Source of the DNA: an uncultured Alphaproteobacteria bacterium | GTDB taxonomy: Bacteria; Pseudomonadota; Alphaproteobacteria; MPNO01; UBA2964 | Direction: 5' to 3' | Assembly: GCA_951812775.1 (NCBI GenBank) | Contig: OX638326.1 | Location: forward strand, 3,049,391 to 3,113,390 | Length of the DNA stretch: 64,000 nucleotides | Part shown: piece after piece, positions 26,999 to 36,679 of the stretch | How positions within the stretch are numbered: position 1 is the stretch's first letter | Layout: every line of letters starts with the position of its first letter | Program-made: the position numbers and the translations under genes | The notes under the pieces: generated by a model | What the model was told of the DNA's origin: nothing | Database searches by the model: none | Seen by the model: only the letters and a program-made list of their open reading frames with translations

Positions 26999-29900
26999 AT
27001 GCGTTTGTCGCTCATTCTTATCGGGCTGCACATTCTTCTGAAATATACCGCTTGGCGGTATCCGGCCTTTGCCAAACGTTTGAAGGAACACAACATGTCT
27101 GCCCAGATCAAAACCTGGGACGATTCAGTCGGTCGTTGTTTTATATTTGAAAACGGCAAGGTTTCCTCAAAGAGCGGCATTAACCCAGATGCTGATATCT
27201 GTATGTCGTTCAAGACGGAGAGCCTTGCGGTCAATCTGTTGATGCCGCCGATAAACTGGCTCGATCAGATTAACGCCCTGAAAGACTTCAAACTCAAGAT
27301 GGACGGCGACGACGGGCTCGCTAACTGGTTTGCGCAAACCACCATGATGACCCAGAGCATCGGCTGGAGTTGGGGGAGCGAGTCTGCTGATGGCATGAAG
27401 CGCACCGTCAATATGACAAATGGCGGACCGGTCTTTGTCGACGTTAAGGACGAAAAAATCATTCGCCTGACACCGATAGATCTTGCCGACGATGACACGC
27501 AACCCTGGACCATTAAGGCACGGGGGATGGAATTCACCCCGCCGCGTAAAACGACATTGGCGCCGCATGGCCAGAACGCCAAATCAATCGTGCACTCGCC
27601 GGATCGGCTGCTGTATCCGATGAAGCGGGTGGATTTTGATCCCGACGGTGAGCGCAACACCCAAAATCGTGGCATTTCGGGGTATGAAAGAATTTCATGG
27701 GATGAGGCGATTGATATCGTCGCGACTGAAATCAAGCGCCAGAAGCGGGTCCACGGACCGGGGTCTATCGCTAACAGTCATGGTTCGCATCATACTTGGG
27801 GCAATATTGGCTATTACCTGAGCGCGCTTTACCGGTTTCGCAATGCGGTTGGCATGACCCACCTGCATCATAACCCGGATAGCTGGGAAGGTTGGTATTG
27901 GGGTGCTGTACATCATTGGGGACACAGCCTGCGCGTCGGGCAGTCCGAAACTTATGGCACTGTTGAGGATTGCTTGCAGAATTGTGATCTGGTGGTGTTT
28001 TGGTCCGCCGATCCCGAGACCACGAGCGGATCATATGGCGCACAGGAAGGCACCATTCGCCGCCAGTGGTTGAAGAACCCGGATCTCGGTATCGACGTTG
28101 TTCATGTCGATCCGTACTACAACGCTTCAGCGCAGTTCCTGCCCGGCAAATGGTTTGCGCCAAAGCCCACGACATCTGTTGCGATGGCGATGGCAATTGC
28201 CTATGTGTGGATTCAGGAAGGTCTGTACGACAAGGAATATGTCGAGACCCGTACCGAAGGTTTTGATGTCTGGAAGGCCTATCTGGTTGGCGATGAAGAC
28301 GGAGTTGCAAAGACACCGGAATGGCAGGAAGCAGAAACCGGGGTGCCTGCCAAAGATGTCCGCGCCCTTGCCCGTGACTGGGGAAAGAAGCGCGTCTATC
28401 TCGCGCCCGGTGGCTGGGGCAATGGCCATGGCGGGGCCTGCCGCAATCAGACCGGCATCCAGTGGGCGCGTGTCATGGTGTGTCTTGTCGCGATGCAGGG
28501 ACTTGGCAAGCCAGGCGTTAATATGGGCAATCTGCAATGGGGCTGTCCGGTTGACTTCAATTTCTATTTCCCGGGCTATGCGGATGGCGGCATGTCGGGT
28601 GATCTCGAAAATACGTCGATGCCGGTTGAGCTTTATCAGCGGATGCCGCAGCTCCCGACAATGAATGCGTCTTTTCAGAAAATTCCCCGGATCAAAATGC
28701 CGGAAGCCATTTTGAACGGAAAAACAGAAGGTCAGCCCTGGGTTGGTAAATCAATAGAGCATCAATTCGGCAAGATGACCTATCCCGCGCCAGGCCATGC
28801 ACCGGTCCGGATGTTGTATAAATATGGTGGCTCCATTTTGGGGACCATGAACAACACCAACCGCTGGGTAAAAATGTACCAGTCGGAGAATATTGAGTTC
28901 GTGGTCAATCAATCTATCTGGGACGAAGGTGAGGCAAAGTTTGCTGATATTATTCTGCCTGCCTGCACAAATTTTGAACGACCCGATATCAGCGAATGGG
29001 CCGGTCTCGGCGGCTATGGTCATCATGGTCAGCAGCAACTTAATCACCGGGTCATTGTATTCCAGGCGCCGGCGATCAAACCCTTGGGCGAGTCCAAATC
29101 TGATTTCTGGATCTTTAACGAGATCAGCAAAAAGCTTGGCCTGTCGAACTATTTCTCCGAGGGGATAAATGAAATCGACTGGGTTAAACGCCAGTTTGAT
29201 GCCTCAGATCTGCCGTCCCAGATTAGCTGGAAGAAATTCATCAAGAAGGGCTACTTCGTTGTGCCGAGCGAGAAGGAAGAGTTTCGTGCACCAGTGTCTT
29301 TCCGCTGGTTCTGGGAAGGTCGCAAAAAAGATGTGCCCGAGCCACAGCCCTTGCCTTCAGATTATACCGAAGAATTCCTCAAAGGATTGCAAACTCAGTC
29401 GGGCAAACTGGAATTTGAATGCAACAGCCTGAAGCGGTTCGTAGATCCGGAACGACCGCCAATTGTCAAATATGAACCGGCCTGGGAAGGCCCGCATAGC
29501 GGCGAGCGATTTGAAAAGTTTCCACTACAATTGCTGACACCACATTCCAAATACAGTTTCCACACCCAGGGGGATGGCAAGGACAGCTTTCTGCTTAATA
29601 TTCCTGATCATCGGGTGCTGGTTGATGGCTGGTATTATTGGGTAATCCGCCTCAATGCAGAAGATGCTGCCGCGCGTGGCATAAAGAAGAATGATCTTGT
29701 GAAAGTGTATAATGATCGGGGCTGTGTGATTTGTGCCGCCTTGCCGACTGCCCGCTTACCGAGAGGCGTGTGCCATGGGTATGAGTCGTCAGCGATGTAT
29801 GAGCCGATGGGTGAACCCGGTAAATCGGTGGATCGCGGCGGTTGCCTCAATTTGTTGACGCCGGACAAAACCCAAACGAAATCGACGCACTCTCTTGCAG

Positions 29901-30004
29901 GGGCCAATGCTTTGGTCGAAATCGAATCATGGGATGGCAATACTGATTTTGTATCGGCGGCCTTCATTGACGGACACCCCGATGGTGTCGCGGCAGCCGA
30001 GTAG
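26999..30004 (+). CDS. Molybdopterin oxidoreductase, transhydroxylase large-subunit-like, with SCP2-like N-terminus
   Basis: The 1001-residue DMSO-reductase-family protein has an extra N-terminal part (about 30-125; [27 protein letters not shown]) resembling an SCP2 lipid-binding domain. The catalytic part then begins [15 protein letters not shown]. It is strikingly like the large subunit of pyrogallol-phloroglucinol transhydroxylase of Pelobacter. H264 and D294-S295 (HNPDSWEG) have the same 30-residue spacing as His144 and Asp174-Ser175 of that enzyme, from memory. [10 protein letters not shown] (about 522-531) corresponds to its tyrosine region. No N-terminal Fe-S cysteines or TAT signal, so it is cytoplasmic. 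The partner follows 16 bases later. The substrate is inferred only. Confidence 0.85.
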   Translation: MRLSLILIGLHILLKYTAWRYPAFAKRLKEHNMSAQIKTWDDSVGRCFIFENGKVSSKSGINPDADICMSFKTESLAVNLLMPPINWLDQINALKDFKLKMDGDDGLANWFAQTTMMTQSIGWSWGSESADGMKRTVNMTNGGPVFVDVKDEKIIRLTPIDLADDDTQPWTIKARGMEFTPPRKTTLAPHGQNAKSIVHSPDRLLYPMKRVDFDPDGERNTQNRGISGYERISWDEAIDIVATEIKRQKRVHGPGSIANSHGSHHTWGNIGYYLSALYRFRNAVGMTHLHHNPDSWEGWYWGAVHHWGHSLRVGQSETYGTVEDCLQNCDLVVFWSADPETTSGSYGAQEGTIRRQWLKNPDLGIDVVHVDPYYNASAQFLPGKWFAPKPTTSVAMAMAIAYVWIQEGLYDKEYVETRTEGFDVWKAYLVGDEDGVAKTPEWQEAETGVPAKDVRALARDWGKKRVYLAPGGWGNGHGGACRNQTGIQWARVMVCLVAMQGLGKPGVNMGNLQWGCPVDFNFYFPGYADGGMSGDLENTSMPVELYQRMPQLPTMNASFQKIPRIKMPEAILNGKTEGQPWVGKSIEHQFGKMTYPAPGHAPVRMLYKYGGSILGTMNNTNRWVKMYQSENIEFVVNQSIWDEGEAKFADIILPACTNFERPDISEWAGLGGYGHHGQQQLNHRVIVFQAPAIKPLGESKSDFWIFNEISKKLGLSNYFSEGINEIDWVKRQFDASDLPSQISWKKFIKKGYFVVPSEKEEFRAPVSFRWFWEGRKKDVPEPQPLPSDYTEEFLKGLQTQSGKLEFECNSLKRFVDPERPPIVKYEPAWEGPHSGERFEKFPLQLLTPHSKYSFHTQGDGKDSFLLNIPDHRVLVDGWYYWVIRLNAEDAAARGIKKNDLVKVYNDRGCVICAALPTARLPRGVCHGYESSAMYEPMGEPGKSVDRGGCLNLLTPDKTQTKSTHSLAGANALVEIESWDGNTDFVSAAFIDGHPDGVAAAE

Positions 30005-30020
30005 GTGGTGGGAGAAGAAA

Positions 30021-30863
30021 ATGTCTAAATGGAACCTGATCATTGATGTTGCTGAATGCACCAACTGCAACAACTGTACTCTCGCGGCCATGGATGAATA
30101 TATCGACAATGACTGGCCAGGCTATTCCGCACCGATGCCGAAGCATGGTCATCGCTGGATCGATATCAAACAAAAGGAACGTGGCGAGGTACCCTTTATG
30201 GATATCGCCTATGTGCCGACCATGTGCAATCACTGCGACAATGCCCCCTGCATGAAGGCGGCGGGCGATGATGGGTCAACCACCAAGCGCGGAGACGGGA
30301 TTGTGCTGATTGATCCGGAAAAGGCCAAAGGTCGTAAGGATCTGGTTGATGCTTGCCCCTATGGCCACATTTGGTGGAATGAGGAACTTGAACTGCCGCA
30401 AATCTGGACCTTCGATGCCCATCTTCTTGATCAGGGCTGGCAACAGACCCGCGGTCAGCAATCCTGCCCTACCGGTGCGATGAAAGCGGTGAAGCAGGAC
30501 GACGCGTCGATGCAAAAAATGGCGGAGGACGAAGGGCTGGAAGTCATGCAGCCCGACCTCGAAACCCGGCCGCGCGTCTGGTACCGCAATCTTTGGCGCT
30601 ACAGTAAAGCCTTTATTGGCGGCAGTGTGTCCGCTGAGGCCGATGGTGTTGTCGATTGCGTTGAAGGCGCTACGGTCATCCTGTCGAAAGACGGGAACAA
30701 AGTTGCTGAATCCGTGAGCGACATATATGGCGACTTTAAATTCGACAAACTTGATGAGAATAGCGGCAGCTATACAGTTGAGATAATCGCTGAAGGTCAC
30801 GATGCAAAAACGGTTACCGCGGCGTTGGAGGACAGCGTATATCTCGGGGAAATCCGCCTGTAG
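30021..30863 (+). CDS. Fe-S electron-transfer subunit with CnaB-like C-terminal domain
   Basis: This is the 280-residue partner of the molybdopterin subunit. Its ferredoxin-like part contains CTNCNNC (13-19), CNHCDNAPC, DACPYG and SCPTGAM, eight cysteines that suit two 4Fe-4S clusters. The C-terminal 75 residues form a transthyretin/CnaB-like beta domain (EGATVILSKDGNKVAESVSD, FKFDKLDE). The same domain order is known in the pyrogallol transhydroxylase small subunit. The stretch PQIWTFDAHLLD has no cysteines where that protein, from memory, has a C-x2-C pair, so one cluster seems absent. ATG 30021 follows GGGAG. Confidence 0.85.
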   Translation: MSKWNLIIDVAECTNCNNCTLAAMDEYIDNDWPGYSAPMPKHGHRWIDIKQKERGEVPFMDIAYVPTMCNHCDNAPCMKAAGDDGSTTKRGDGIVLIDPEKAKGRKDLVDACPYGHIWWNEELELPQIWTFDAHLLDQGWQQTRGQQSCPTGAMKAVKQDDASMQKMAEDEGLEVMQPDLETRPRVWYRNLWRYSKAFIGGSVSAEADGVVDCVEGATVILSKDGNKVAESVSDIYGDFKFDKLDENSGSYTVEIIAEGHDAKTVTAALEDSVYLGEIRL

Positions 30864-31539
30864 CGGAATTTAAGGAGATGGTTGATGGCGACAGGTTTTG
30901 AGCCAGCCACGGGCTCCTCTGTATGGAAGGGCTCTGATTTCGTCGGCAATGACGAGTGGATTGTCTCGTTGTCTCCCGAAAATCTCCAAGAAATTGATGC
31001 GGCTTTGCGTTTTGCGAAAGAAACAAAGTGGCCCGTTCACAAGCTTAGTCAAAACGAGTTTCCGCTCCCCGTTCTCGGCAGTACCTTAAGTGCACTAGCT
31101 TCGGAGCTTGAGACCGAACGTGGATTTGCAGTCATCCGGGGAGTTCCGGTTAATCACTACAGCGAAGAAGAGAACAAATTTGTCAGCTTCGGGCTTTGTT
31201 CGCATTTTGGCAGTGTTATTCCGCAAAGTCGCGAGGGTGATTGGATCAATCATGTGATCGATATTAGTGATCAGGGTTCGGCGCCGAAGCCTGAGCTTGA
31301 TCACGTCCTGAAGCGCAAGCAACTTCGGACCAATCATCGTGGCGGCGAGCTGGATTTCCATACCGATACCACAGACGTTTTCGCTCTGTTTTGCCTGCAA
31401 CCTGCTAAAAGCGGGGGCAGGAGCCGTCTGGTTAGTGCCGCGACATTGCACAATATAATCGGTGAGACCAAACCGGATTATCTCGAAGCGCTCTATGACG
31501 GTTACTATTATATGTCGCAGCCGGACGATAAGGCCATTT

Positions 31540-32825
31540 GGGCGCCTCTAAACACCTCGTCATTTTGGCCATGATCTGCTTCACTTCTCTCATCGGCTTG
31601 ATGGAGGATGGAATGTCGGCTCAGCCCGGTTTTTTCGATCTTGATGAGCGTTACGCGGCGCTGTCGGCGGCGGGTGATCCGTTGCTTCGGCTTGGTGAGT
31701 TGGTCGATTTCGAGTTGTTTCGCCGGCCCTTGATCCGGGCGCTACGTCGCTCGGACCGGCGCCAGGGTGGCCGGCCTCCCTATGACCCCGTTCTGATGTT
31801 CAAGATCCTGGTGTTGCAGGCACTATACAATCTCTCGGATGATCAAACCGAGTTCCAGATCCGCGACCGGCTGTCTTTCATGCGGTTCCTGGGCCTGGGG
31901 CTTCACGCCCGGGTGCCGGACGCCAAGACGATCTGGCTGTTCCGTGAGTTGCTGGTGCAGGCCAAGGCGATCGAGGCGTTGTTCGATCGCTTCGACGAAC
32001 ACCTGCGCGGCCATGGCTACCTGGCGCTGTCGGGCCAGATCGTCGATGCCACGATCGTCGCGGCGCCCAGGCAGCGCAACAGCGTTCCGGAGAAGGTGGC
32101 GTTGAAGGCCGGCAAGGTGCCAGAGGAGTGGAAGGACAAGCCGGCCAAGCTGGCCCAGAAAGACCGGGATGCGCGCTGGACCATGAAGCGTGGCCGAGTG
32201 AAGCGTCTGGAGGATGGGCACCCCAAGGGGCCGGAGATCATGGTGCCGGCGTTTGGCTACAAGAACCACATCTCCACGGACCGGCGGCACGGGTTGATCC
32301 GCAAGTGGCGCGTCACCGATGCCGCCGCCAATGACGGCCGCCAGCTCGCCGGTCTGATCGATCCGGAGAACACGGCGAGCCCGGTCTGGGCGGATACCGC
32401 CTATCGGTCCAAGCGTAACGAGAAGATGCTGGCGCGCCAAGGCAAGCGCTCCCAGATCCACTTCCGCAAGCCGCGCGGCAAGCCGATGCCGGCGACCCTG
32501 GCCAAGGCCAACGCGGCGCGCTCGGCGGTACGCTCCGCCGTCGAGCATGTCTTCGCCCATCAGAAAGGCTTGATGGCGCTCTCGGTTCGGACCATCGGCA
32601 TCGCCCGGGCCGAGGCCAAGATCGGCATGACCAATCTGGCGTATAACATGCGCCGTTTCCTCTGGCTCCAGGGGCGAAGTGCGCCCACATGACGCCGGAA
32701 CGGCCGGTTCGACCGGCTAAACCGATCAAATCGACGCAAAACGGCTCGAAAAACCGACACTCAGACGCGCCCACCCGGTCAAATCACGCCGCAAGCGGCC
32801 AAACCGAACGTTCTTCGAGGTGTCC
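31540..32825 (+). mobile_element. IS5-family insertion sequence, copy 2 (1286 bp)
   Basis: It has the same length as copy 1 and is in opposite orientation. Only five base differences were found, all in its first 265 bases. The flanks are ATTT at 31536-31539 and AATT at 32826-32829, a near-perfect four-base target duplication (one mismatch). It interrupts the TauD-type gene and, by polarity, may reduce expression of genes downstream. Confidence 0.92.
31613..32692 (+). CDS. IS5-family DDE transposase, copy 2
   Basis: This is a 359-residue transposase with the same DDE residues as copy 1 (VDATIVAAP, WADTAYRS, VEHVFAHQK). The ATG is five bases after GGAGG. It carries Ala, Ala, Arg and Lys at the four positions where copy 1 has Asp, Val, Trp and Asn. 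GGRPPYDPVLMFKILVLQ is the expected family form, so this copy looks like the less mutated one and is probably functional. Long frames on its other strand are shadows. Confidence 0.93.
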   Translation: MSAQPGFFDLDERYAALSAAGDPLLRLGELVDFELFRRPLIRALRRSDRRQGGRPPYDPVLMFKILVLQALYNLSDDQTEFQIRDRLSFMRFLGLGLHARVPDAKTIWLFRELLVQAKAIEALFDRFDEHLRGHGYLALSGQIVDATIVAAPRQRNSVPEKVALKAGKVPEEWKDKPAKLAQKDRDARWTMKRGRVKRLEDGHPKGPEIMVPAFGYKNHISTDRRHGLIRKWRVTDAAANDGRQLAGLIDPENTASPVWADTAYRSKRNEKMLARQGKRSQIHFRKPRGKPMPATLAKANAARSAVRSAVEHVFAHQKGLMALSVRTIGIARAEAKIGMTNLAYNMRRFLWLQGRSAPT

Positions 32826-33234
32826 AATTCGGCTGCAACTATTTCGACCAAGCGCGTTCCGGTCTTTCGCCGTAAAGGCGACAAAGTCGAAGGCTATTAT
32901 ATTTCGCAAGTCGTCCAGCGTGCGCTTGACCATGGTGGATTTGAGTACAATGCGATCGAAGACGATGCGCGCGAGGAATTGCAGCGCGTTGCGGAAGCTC
33001 CGGGTGTTGCGCACGAGTTTGATCTCGAAGCCGGGGATTTGTTGGTCGTGAATAATCACGCCGTCTTGCATGCTCGCTATGATTATGAGGACTATCCCGA
33101 GATTGAACGCCGTCGTCACCTGTTTCGGCTGTGGATGGCAAATACGCCAGAGATGTTATCGAAGACATTTGTGGCGCCCTCCGAAAAATTCTCGTAAAGA
33201 ACCCTCAACAACCTATCAACGTTAGGACAGAACT

Positions 33235-34158
33235 ATGAAAGCGGCATATTTCGAAGAGCATGGCGGACCTGAAGTTATCAAACTGGGCGAGTTGCCAGAC
33301 CCTGTTGCCGGAGAGGGTGAGATTGTTATCGATATTCATGCTGCTTCCGTGAACGGTGCGGACTGGAAAGTCCGCGAAGGATCTTACAAGCAGGTGCCCT
33401 ATTTTCCTTATGTTCTGGGCCGGGATTTTTCCGGCACGGTCTGTGAGGTTGGTGATGGCGTCTCTGATTTTGCAATTGGGGATGAAGTGTTTGGCGTTTG
33501 CGAAGTCGGGCAGGAAGGCACGTACTGCGAAAAGATTGCGATGAATGCAGCCCTTTGCGCCCCTAAGCCTGCGGGGATGTCGCATATCGATATCGCGGCC
33601 CTGGCTCTGATCGGCATAACCGCTGTGATCTCGATTGAAGACACCCTAAATCTCAAATCTAATGAAAAGATACTGATCCAGGGCGGTGCGGGTGGCGTTG
33701 CCAGCTTCGGGATTCAGCTCGCCAAACATCTAGGCGCTCATGTGATCAGTACGACGAGTGCCGGCAATGTTGATTACGTGAAGGGTCTCGGGGCAGACGA
33801 GGTCATTGACTATAATGCACAGGATTTTCGTGACGTCGTTTCTGACTGTGATGTGGTTTTTGACACGGTTGGCGGCGATGTGGCGCCAGGCGCGTTTGAG
33901 GTCCTGAAACCGGGCGGACGCGCTGTCTTTATCGCATCCGGGGTTAAGGGACTGGAATCGCCGTCGAGTGATTTTACTTCCCTTCGGCCAAATGTTTATC
34001 GGGACCGGCCACATCTGGAACGGGTGGTGGAGCTAATCGAAGTAGGCGCCGTCACAGTGCCGGCGGTGAAACTGTTCTCACTGGATGACGTGATTGAAGC
34101 GCAGAAACTCAGTCAGTCGCGTCATTTCCGTGGCAAGCTCGTCTTTAACTATCGCTAA
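33235..34158 (+). CDS. Zinc-independent quinone oxidoreductase (MDR superfamily)
   Basis: The 307-residue protein has the GroES-like N-terminus (VLGRDFSGTVCEVGDGV, IGDEVFG) and a Rossmann part with ILIQGGAGGVASFGIQLAKH as the NADPH loop. It ends HFRGKLVF. The catalytic zinc ligands of alcohol dehydrogenases are missing, as in NADPH:quinone reductases. It may reduce quinones formed from hydroxylated aromatics. AGGACAG precedes the ATG. Its end overlaps the convergent LLM gene by 14 bases. Confidence 0.88.
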   Translation: MKAAYFEEHGGPEVIKLGELPDPVAGEGEIVIDIHAASVNGADWKVREGSYKQVPYFPYVLGRDFSGTVCEVGDGVSDFAIGDEVFGVCEVGQEGTYCEKIAMNAALCAPKPAGMSHIDIAALALIGITAVISIEDTLNLKSNEKILIQGGAGGVASFGIQLAKHLGAHVISTTSAGNVDYVKGLGADEVIDYNAQDFRDVVSDCDVVFDTVGGDVAPGAFEVLKPGGRAVFIASGVKGLESPSSDFTSLRPNVYRDRPHLERVVELIEVGAVTVPAVKLFSLDDVIEAQKLSQSRHFRGKLVFNYR

Positions 34159-35251
34159 CAGATTGCCGCAATCCTAACCGTTCCATACGGGGCAGAATTT
34201 TGTCCCGCAGCACGGGGAAGTCACTGACATAATTCACCAGCCCTATCGCGATGCCATCGACGCCGCAGTCGCTCATCTTCCGGTACTGTTCGACGACATC
34301 GTCATAGCTGCCGATTACCGGGTAGGTGCCGACGCCGCTGATCATGCGTTCGGTTAGCGTTGTGAGTTGCTTTAGCGGCGTATCACGCCCTTTGGTGCGG
34401 ATGGCGACAGCGTGTTCGCCAGCTTCCCAGTCGCCTATCTCATAGACGAGATAGTGGTAATATTCTTCCGCTTCTTTGGTGGTCGGTTTGGTGACCATAT
34501 GGCCGCTGGCAAACACCCCGACATTCTCCGCCTCTGAAGAATCCCGGAGGGCCTGAACGCTGGGACCAAACTTATCGAATTCCATGATTGAGGTGAACAG
34601 GCAATCGGCGTGGCGCGCTGCAAAAGCTTTGCCTGCCGGTGAGTTTCCCGCGCTTACCAGCATCGGACGATCATCGCCCCAGGGTTTTGGTTTTAGGAGA
34701 ACGCCTTCGAGGTCGAAATACTTTCCTTTGTAATCAAAAGGCTCATCTTCTGACCACACGCGTTTGAGAATGGTGACCCATTCTTCTGTAAAGTCATAAC
34801 GTTCTTCCTGTGGCCGCAGATCAACGCCGAACATTGCATGTTCGGCGGCATTCCAGCCTGAAACCATGTTTAAGCCGAACCGGCCCTTACCTATGTGATC
34901 GGCCGTGACCATCTGCTTGGCGGCAAAAATCGGGCTGAGAAAACCGACATGGACGGTCCCAAAGACACAGACATGTTCGGTTGCCGCCAGTAGGCCCGAG
35001 GCCCAGGTAAGCGTTTCGAAGGTCGTGCCTTCAGTGTCCGTTTCACCTTTGTATCCATGCCAACGACCAATCGGCAGGATGAATTCCAACCCGGCGTCAT
35101 CGGCGAGTTTGGCCGCTTCGAGATTATTGTCCCAGCTCGCATCCCAGCGTTCCGGCACTTTGGACATGCTCAAACCACCCGAACAATTTTGGCCAAACAG
35201 CCCCAGTTTGAATTTGTTGGGCCCATACATCCGCGTATTTTTGCGGCTCAT
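34145..35251 (-). CDS. LLM-class flavin-dependent monooxygenase (RutA/SsuD-like)
   Basis: The 368-residue TIM-barrel protein of the luciferase-like family carries family segments GLNMVSGWNAAEHAMFG, AGNSPAGKAFAARHADCLF and GTYPVIGSYDDVVEQ. These resemble RutA and sulfone/sulfonate monooxygenases using FMNH2. A separate flavin reductase would be needed and none is adjacent. AGGGAA precedes the ATG. Complete, in contrast to the second LLM gene at 45180. Confidence 0.88.
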   Translation of the reverse strand: MSRKNTRMYGPNKFKLGLFGQNCSGGLSMSKVPERWDASWDNNLEAAKLADDAGLEFILPIGRWHGYKGETDTEGTTFETLTWASGLLAATEHVCVFGTVHVGFLSPIFAAKQMVTADHIGKGRFGLNMVSGWNAAEHAMFGVDLRPQEERYDFTEEWVTILKRVWSEDEPFDYKGKYFDLEGVLLKPKPWGDDRPMLVSAGNSPAGKAFAARHADCLFTSIMEFDKFGPSVQALRDSSEAENVGVFASGHMVTKPTTKEAEEYYHYLVYEIGDWEAGEHAVAIRTKGRDTPLKQLTTLTERMISGVGTYPVIGSYDDVVEQYRKMSDCGVDGIAIGLVNYVSDFPVLRDKILPRMERLGLRQSVSDS

Positions 35252-35405
35252 TTAAAAGTTCCCTGGCTAGATTTCACGTTTGTGGGATTAGATCATAGAG
35301 CGCAACAAATTCAAAAGGCGACCCGTTGACACAGGAGACACAATATCCGTAGCTGTTTCATTGAAAAATCAGACGAAATGGATATGACGAACAGGGAGTA
35401 GATTG

Positions 35406-36233
35406 ATGTCAGATACCAAGGAATATAGCTGCGTAAAACTCGAGATTGATGACGAAGGCATTGCCTGGGTGTCTTTTAATCGACCGGAGAAGCGCAACGC
35501 GATGAGTCCAACCCTCCATTTTGAGATGGAAGAAGTGATGGCAGAGCTTGAGACCAATGAAGACGCCAGGGTCATTGTTCTGACGGGTGAGGGTGTCAGC
35601 TGGAGCGCGGGGATGGATCTTAAGGAATATTTCCGCGAGACCGACAATAACCCAAAAGCACACTTTAAATCACAATGGGCGCATCGTCACTGGGCGCAAT
35701 ATTTGCAGGTTTCCTCAAAGCCCTCGATTGCGATGGCCAACGGCTATTGCTTTGGCGGTGCGTTTACACCGCTGGCCGCTTGCGACATTGCCATCGCTGC
35801 CGAAGACGCAACGTTTGGTCTCTCTGAGGTGAATTGGGGAATCTTGCCGGGTGGAAATGTTAGCAAAGTATTTCGTGACCTCGCCTCACATCGTGACTCG
35901 TTGTTCTATGCCATTCCCGGACGAACCTTTGACGGCAAAAAAGCCGTTGAGATGGGGATTGTTAATCTGGCCGTCCCCGCTGACAAGCTACGGGACGAAA
36001 CCGTAACGCTGGCCCGGGAATTATTGGAAAAAAGTCCTGCCGTTCTGGCCTTTACCAAGCAGGCCATGAAAGCGGTTCAGGGCATGGATATGAATATGGC
36101 CTATGAGTATCTGGGTGCTAAACAGGGCGCGCTGCGCGCGGCGGATAAAGAAGGTACGCGGCAAAAAGGCATGGCGGAATTTCTTGATAATAAGAGCTAT
36201 CGGCCGGGCTTGAGTCCTGTAAAGCGGGACTAG
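35406..36233 (+). CDS. p-Hydroxycinnamoyl-CoA hydratase/lyase
   Basis: This crotonase-fold enzyme converts feruloyl- or coumaroyl-CoA to the benzaldehyde plus acetyl-CoA. The 275 residues closely follow the Pseudomonas enzyme (Ech/HCHL): NRPEKRNAMSPTL, WSAGMDLKEYF, the oxyanion-hole region NGYCFGGAFTPL, and FGLSEVNWGILPGG with the catalytic Glu. The typical C-terminus is FLDNKSYRPGL. GGGAG lies seven bases before ATG 35406. A feruloyl-CoA synthetase is not in the window. Its stop overlaps that of the convergent YaiI gene. Confidence 0.88.
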   Translation: MSDTKEYSCVKLEIDDEGIAWVSFNRPEKRNAMSPTLHFEMEEVMAELETNEDARVIVLTGEGVSWSAGMDLKEYFRETDNNPKAHFKSQWAHRHWAQYLQVSSKPSIAMANGYCFGGAFTPLAACDIAIAAEDATFGLSEVNWGILPGGNVSKVFRDLASHRDSLFYAIPGRTFDGKKAVEMGIVNLAVPADKLRDETVTLARELLEKSPAVLAFTKQAMKAVQGMDMNMAYEYLGAKQGALRAADKEGTRQKGMAEFLDNKSYRPGLSPVKRD

Positions 36234-36679
36234 CTGCGCTTCGCCTCCTGAACCACGACTTCCATTCGGTCGAGAAATTTCGACTGCTCGGCTTTGCTAA
36301 AAGGTCTGGGGCCACCAGTAATTTCGCCTGTTTCACGCAATCCCTGCATGATTTCCCGGGTCGCCAGCGCCATGCCGATACTATCGTCCATGTAGGTTTC
36401 GCCGTTAGGTTTCAGCGCAAAAGCCCCCTGTTTCAGGCAGCGCCCGGCGAGTGGGATATCGTTGGTTACGCAGATATCCGCCTTGCCGATATGGTCAGCG
36501 ATCCAGTCGTCGGCGGCATCAGCCCCCTGAGTCACGACGACGAGTTGGAATAATGGATTTTGGGGCGGGCAAATGCCGCCGTCGCATACCAGGTAAGTTT
36601 TAAGCCCGTGCCGCGTCGCAACCCGTTCTACCTCTTCCTTAACCGGGCAGGCATCAGCATCGACATAGATTTCAACCAT
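36230..36679 (-). CDS. YaiI/YqxD family (UPF0178, DUF188) protein
   Basis: The 149-residue protein has the family signatures YVDADACPVKEEVERVA at the N-terminus, TQGADAADDWIADHI and CVTNDIPLAGRCL, and ends in GGPRPFSKAEQSKFLDRM. The acidic cluster suggests a PIN-like metal-binding fold. The biological function is unknown. Its first 50 bases overlap the 3' end of the SDR gene on the same strand. Confidence 0.9.
   Translation of the reverse strand: MVEIYVDADACPVKEEVERVATRHGLKTYLVCDGGICPPQNPLFQLVVVTQGADAADDWIADHIGKADICVTNDIPLAGRCLKQGAFALKPNGETYMDDSIGMALATREIMQGLRETGEITGGPRPFSKAEQSKFLDRMEVVVQEAKRS

Larger units (their letters stand above)
30885..33197 (+). pseudogene. TauD/TfdA-type 2-oxoglutarate dioxygenase, split by IS
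   Basis: The first part (ATG 30885 after AAGGAG) runs to YYYMSQPDDKAI at 31539. It contains the iron motif H-x-D in LDFHTDTTDVF. After the 1286-bp IS the gene resumes with SAATISTKRVPVF and ends at 33197, including the distal His/Arg region RRRHLFRLWM. Removing the IS plus one four-base duplication restores one frame of about 341 residues. Such enzymes hydroxylate or cleave substrates with Fe(II) and 2-oxoglutarate. It follows the Fe-S subunit by 21 bases and was probably the fourth gene of the operon. Confidence 0.88.

Noticed and set aside
13983-32825. Composite transposon carrying the 16-kb segment between the two IS copies
   Set aside because: Each copy is flanked by its own (near-)perfect four-base duplication and by the two halves of one gene, so the copies inserted independently.
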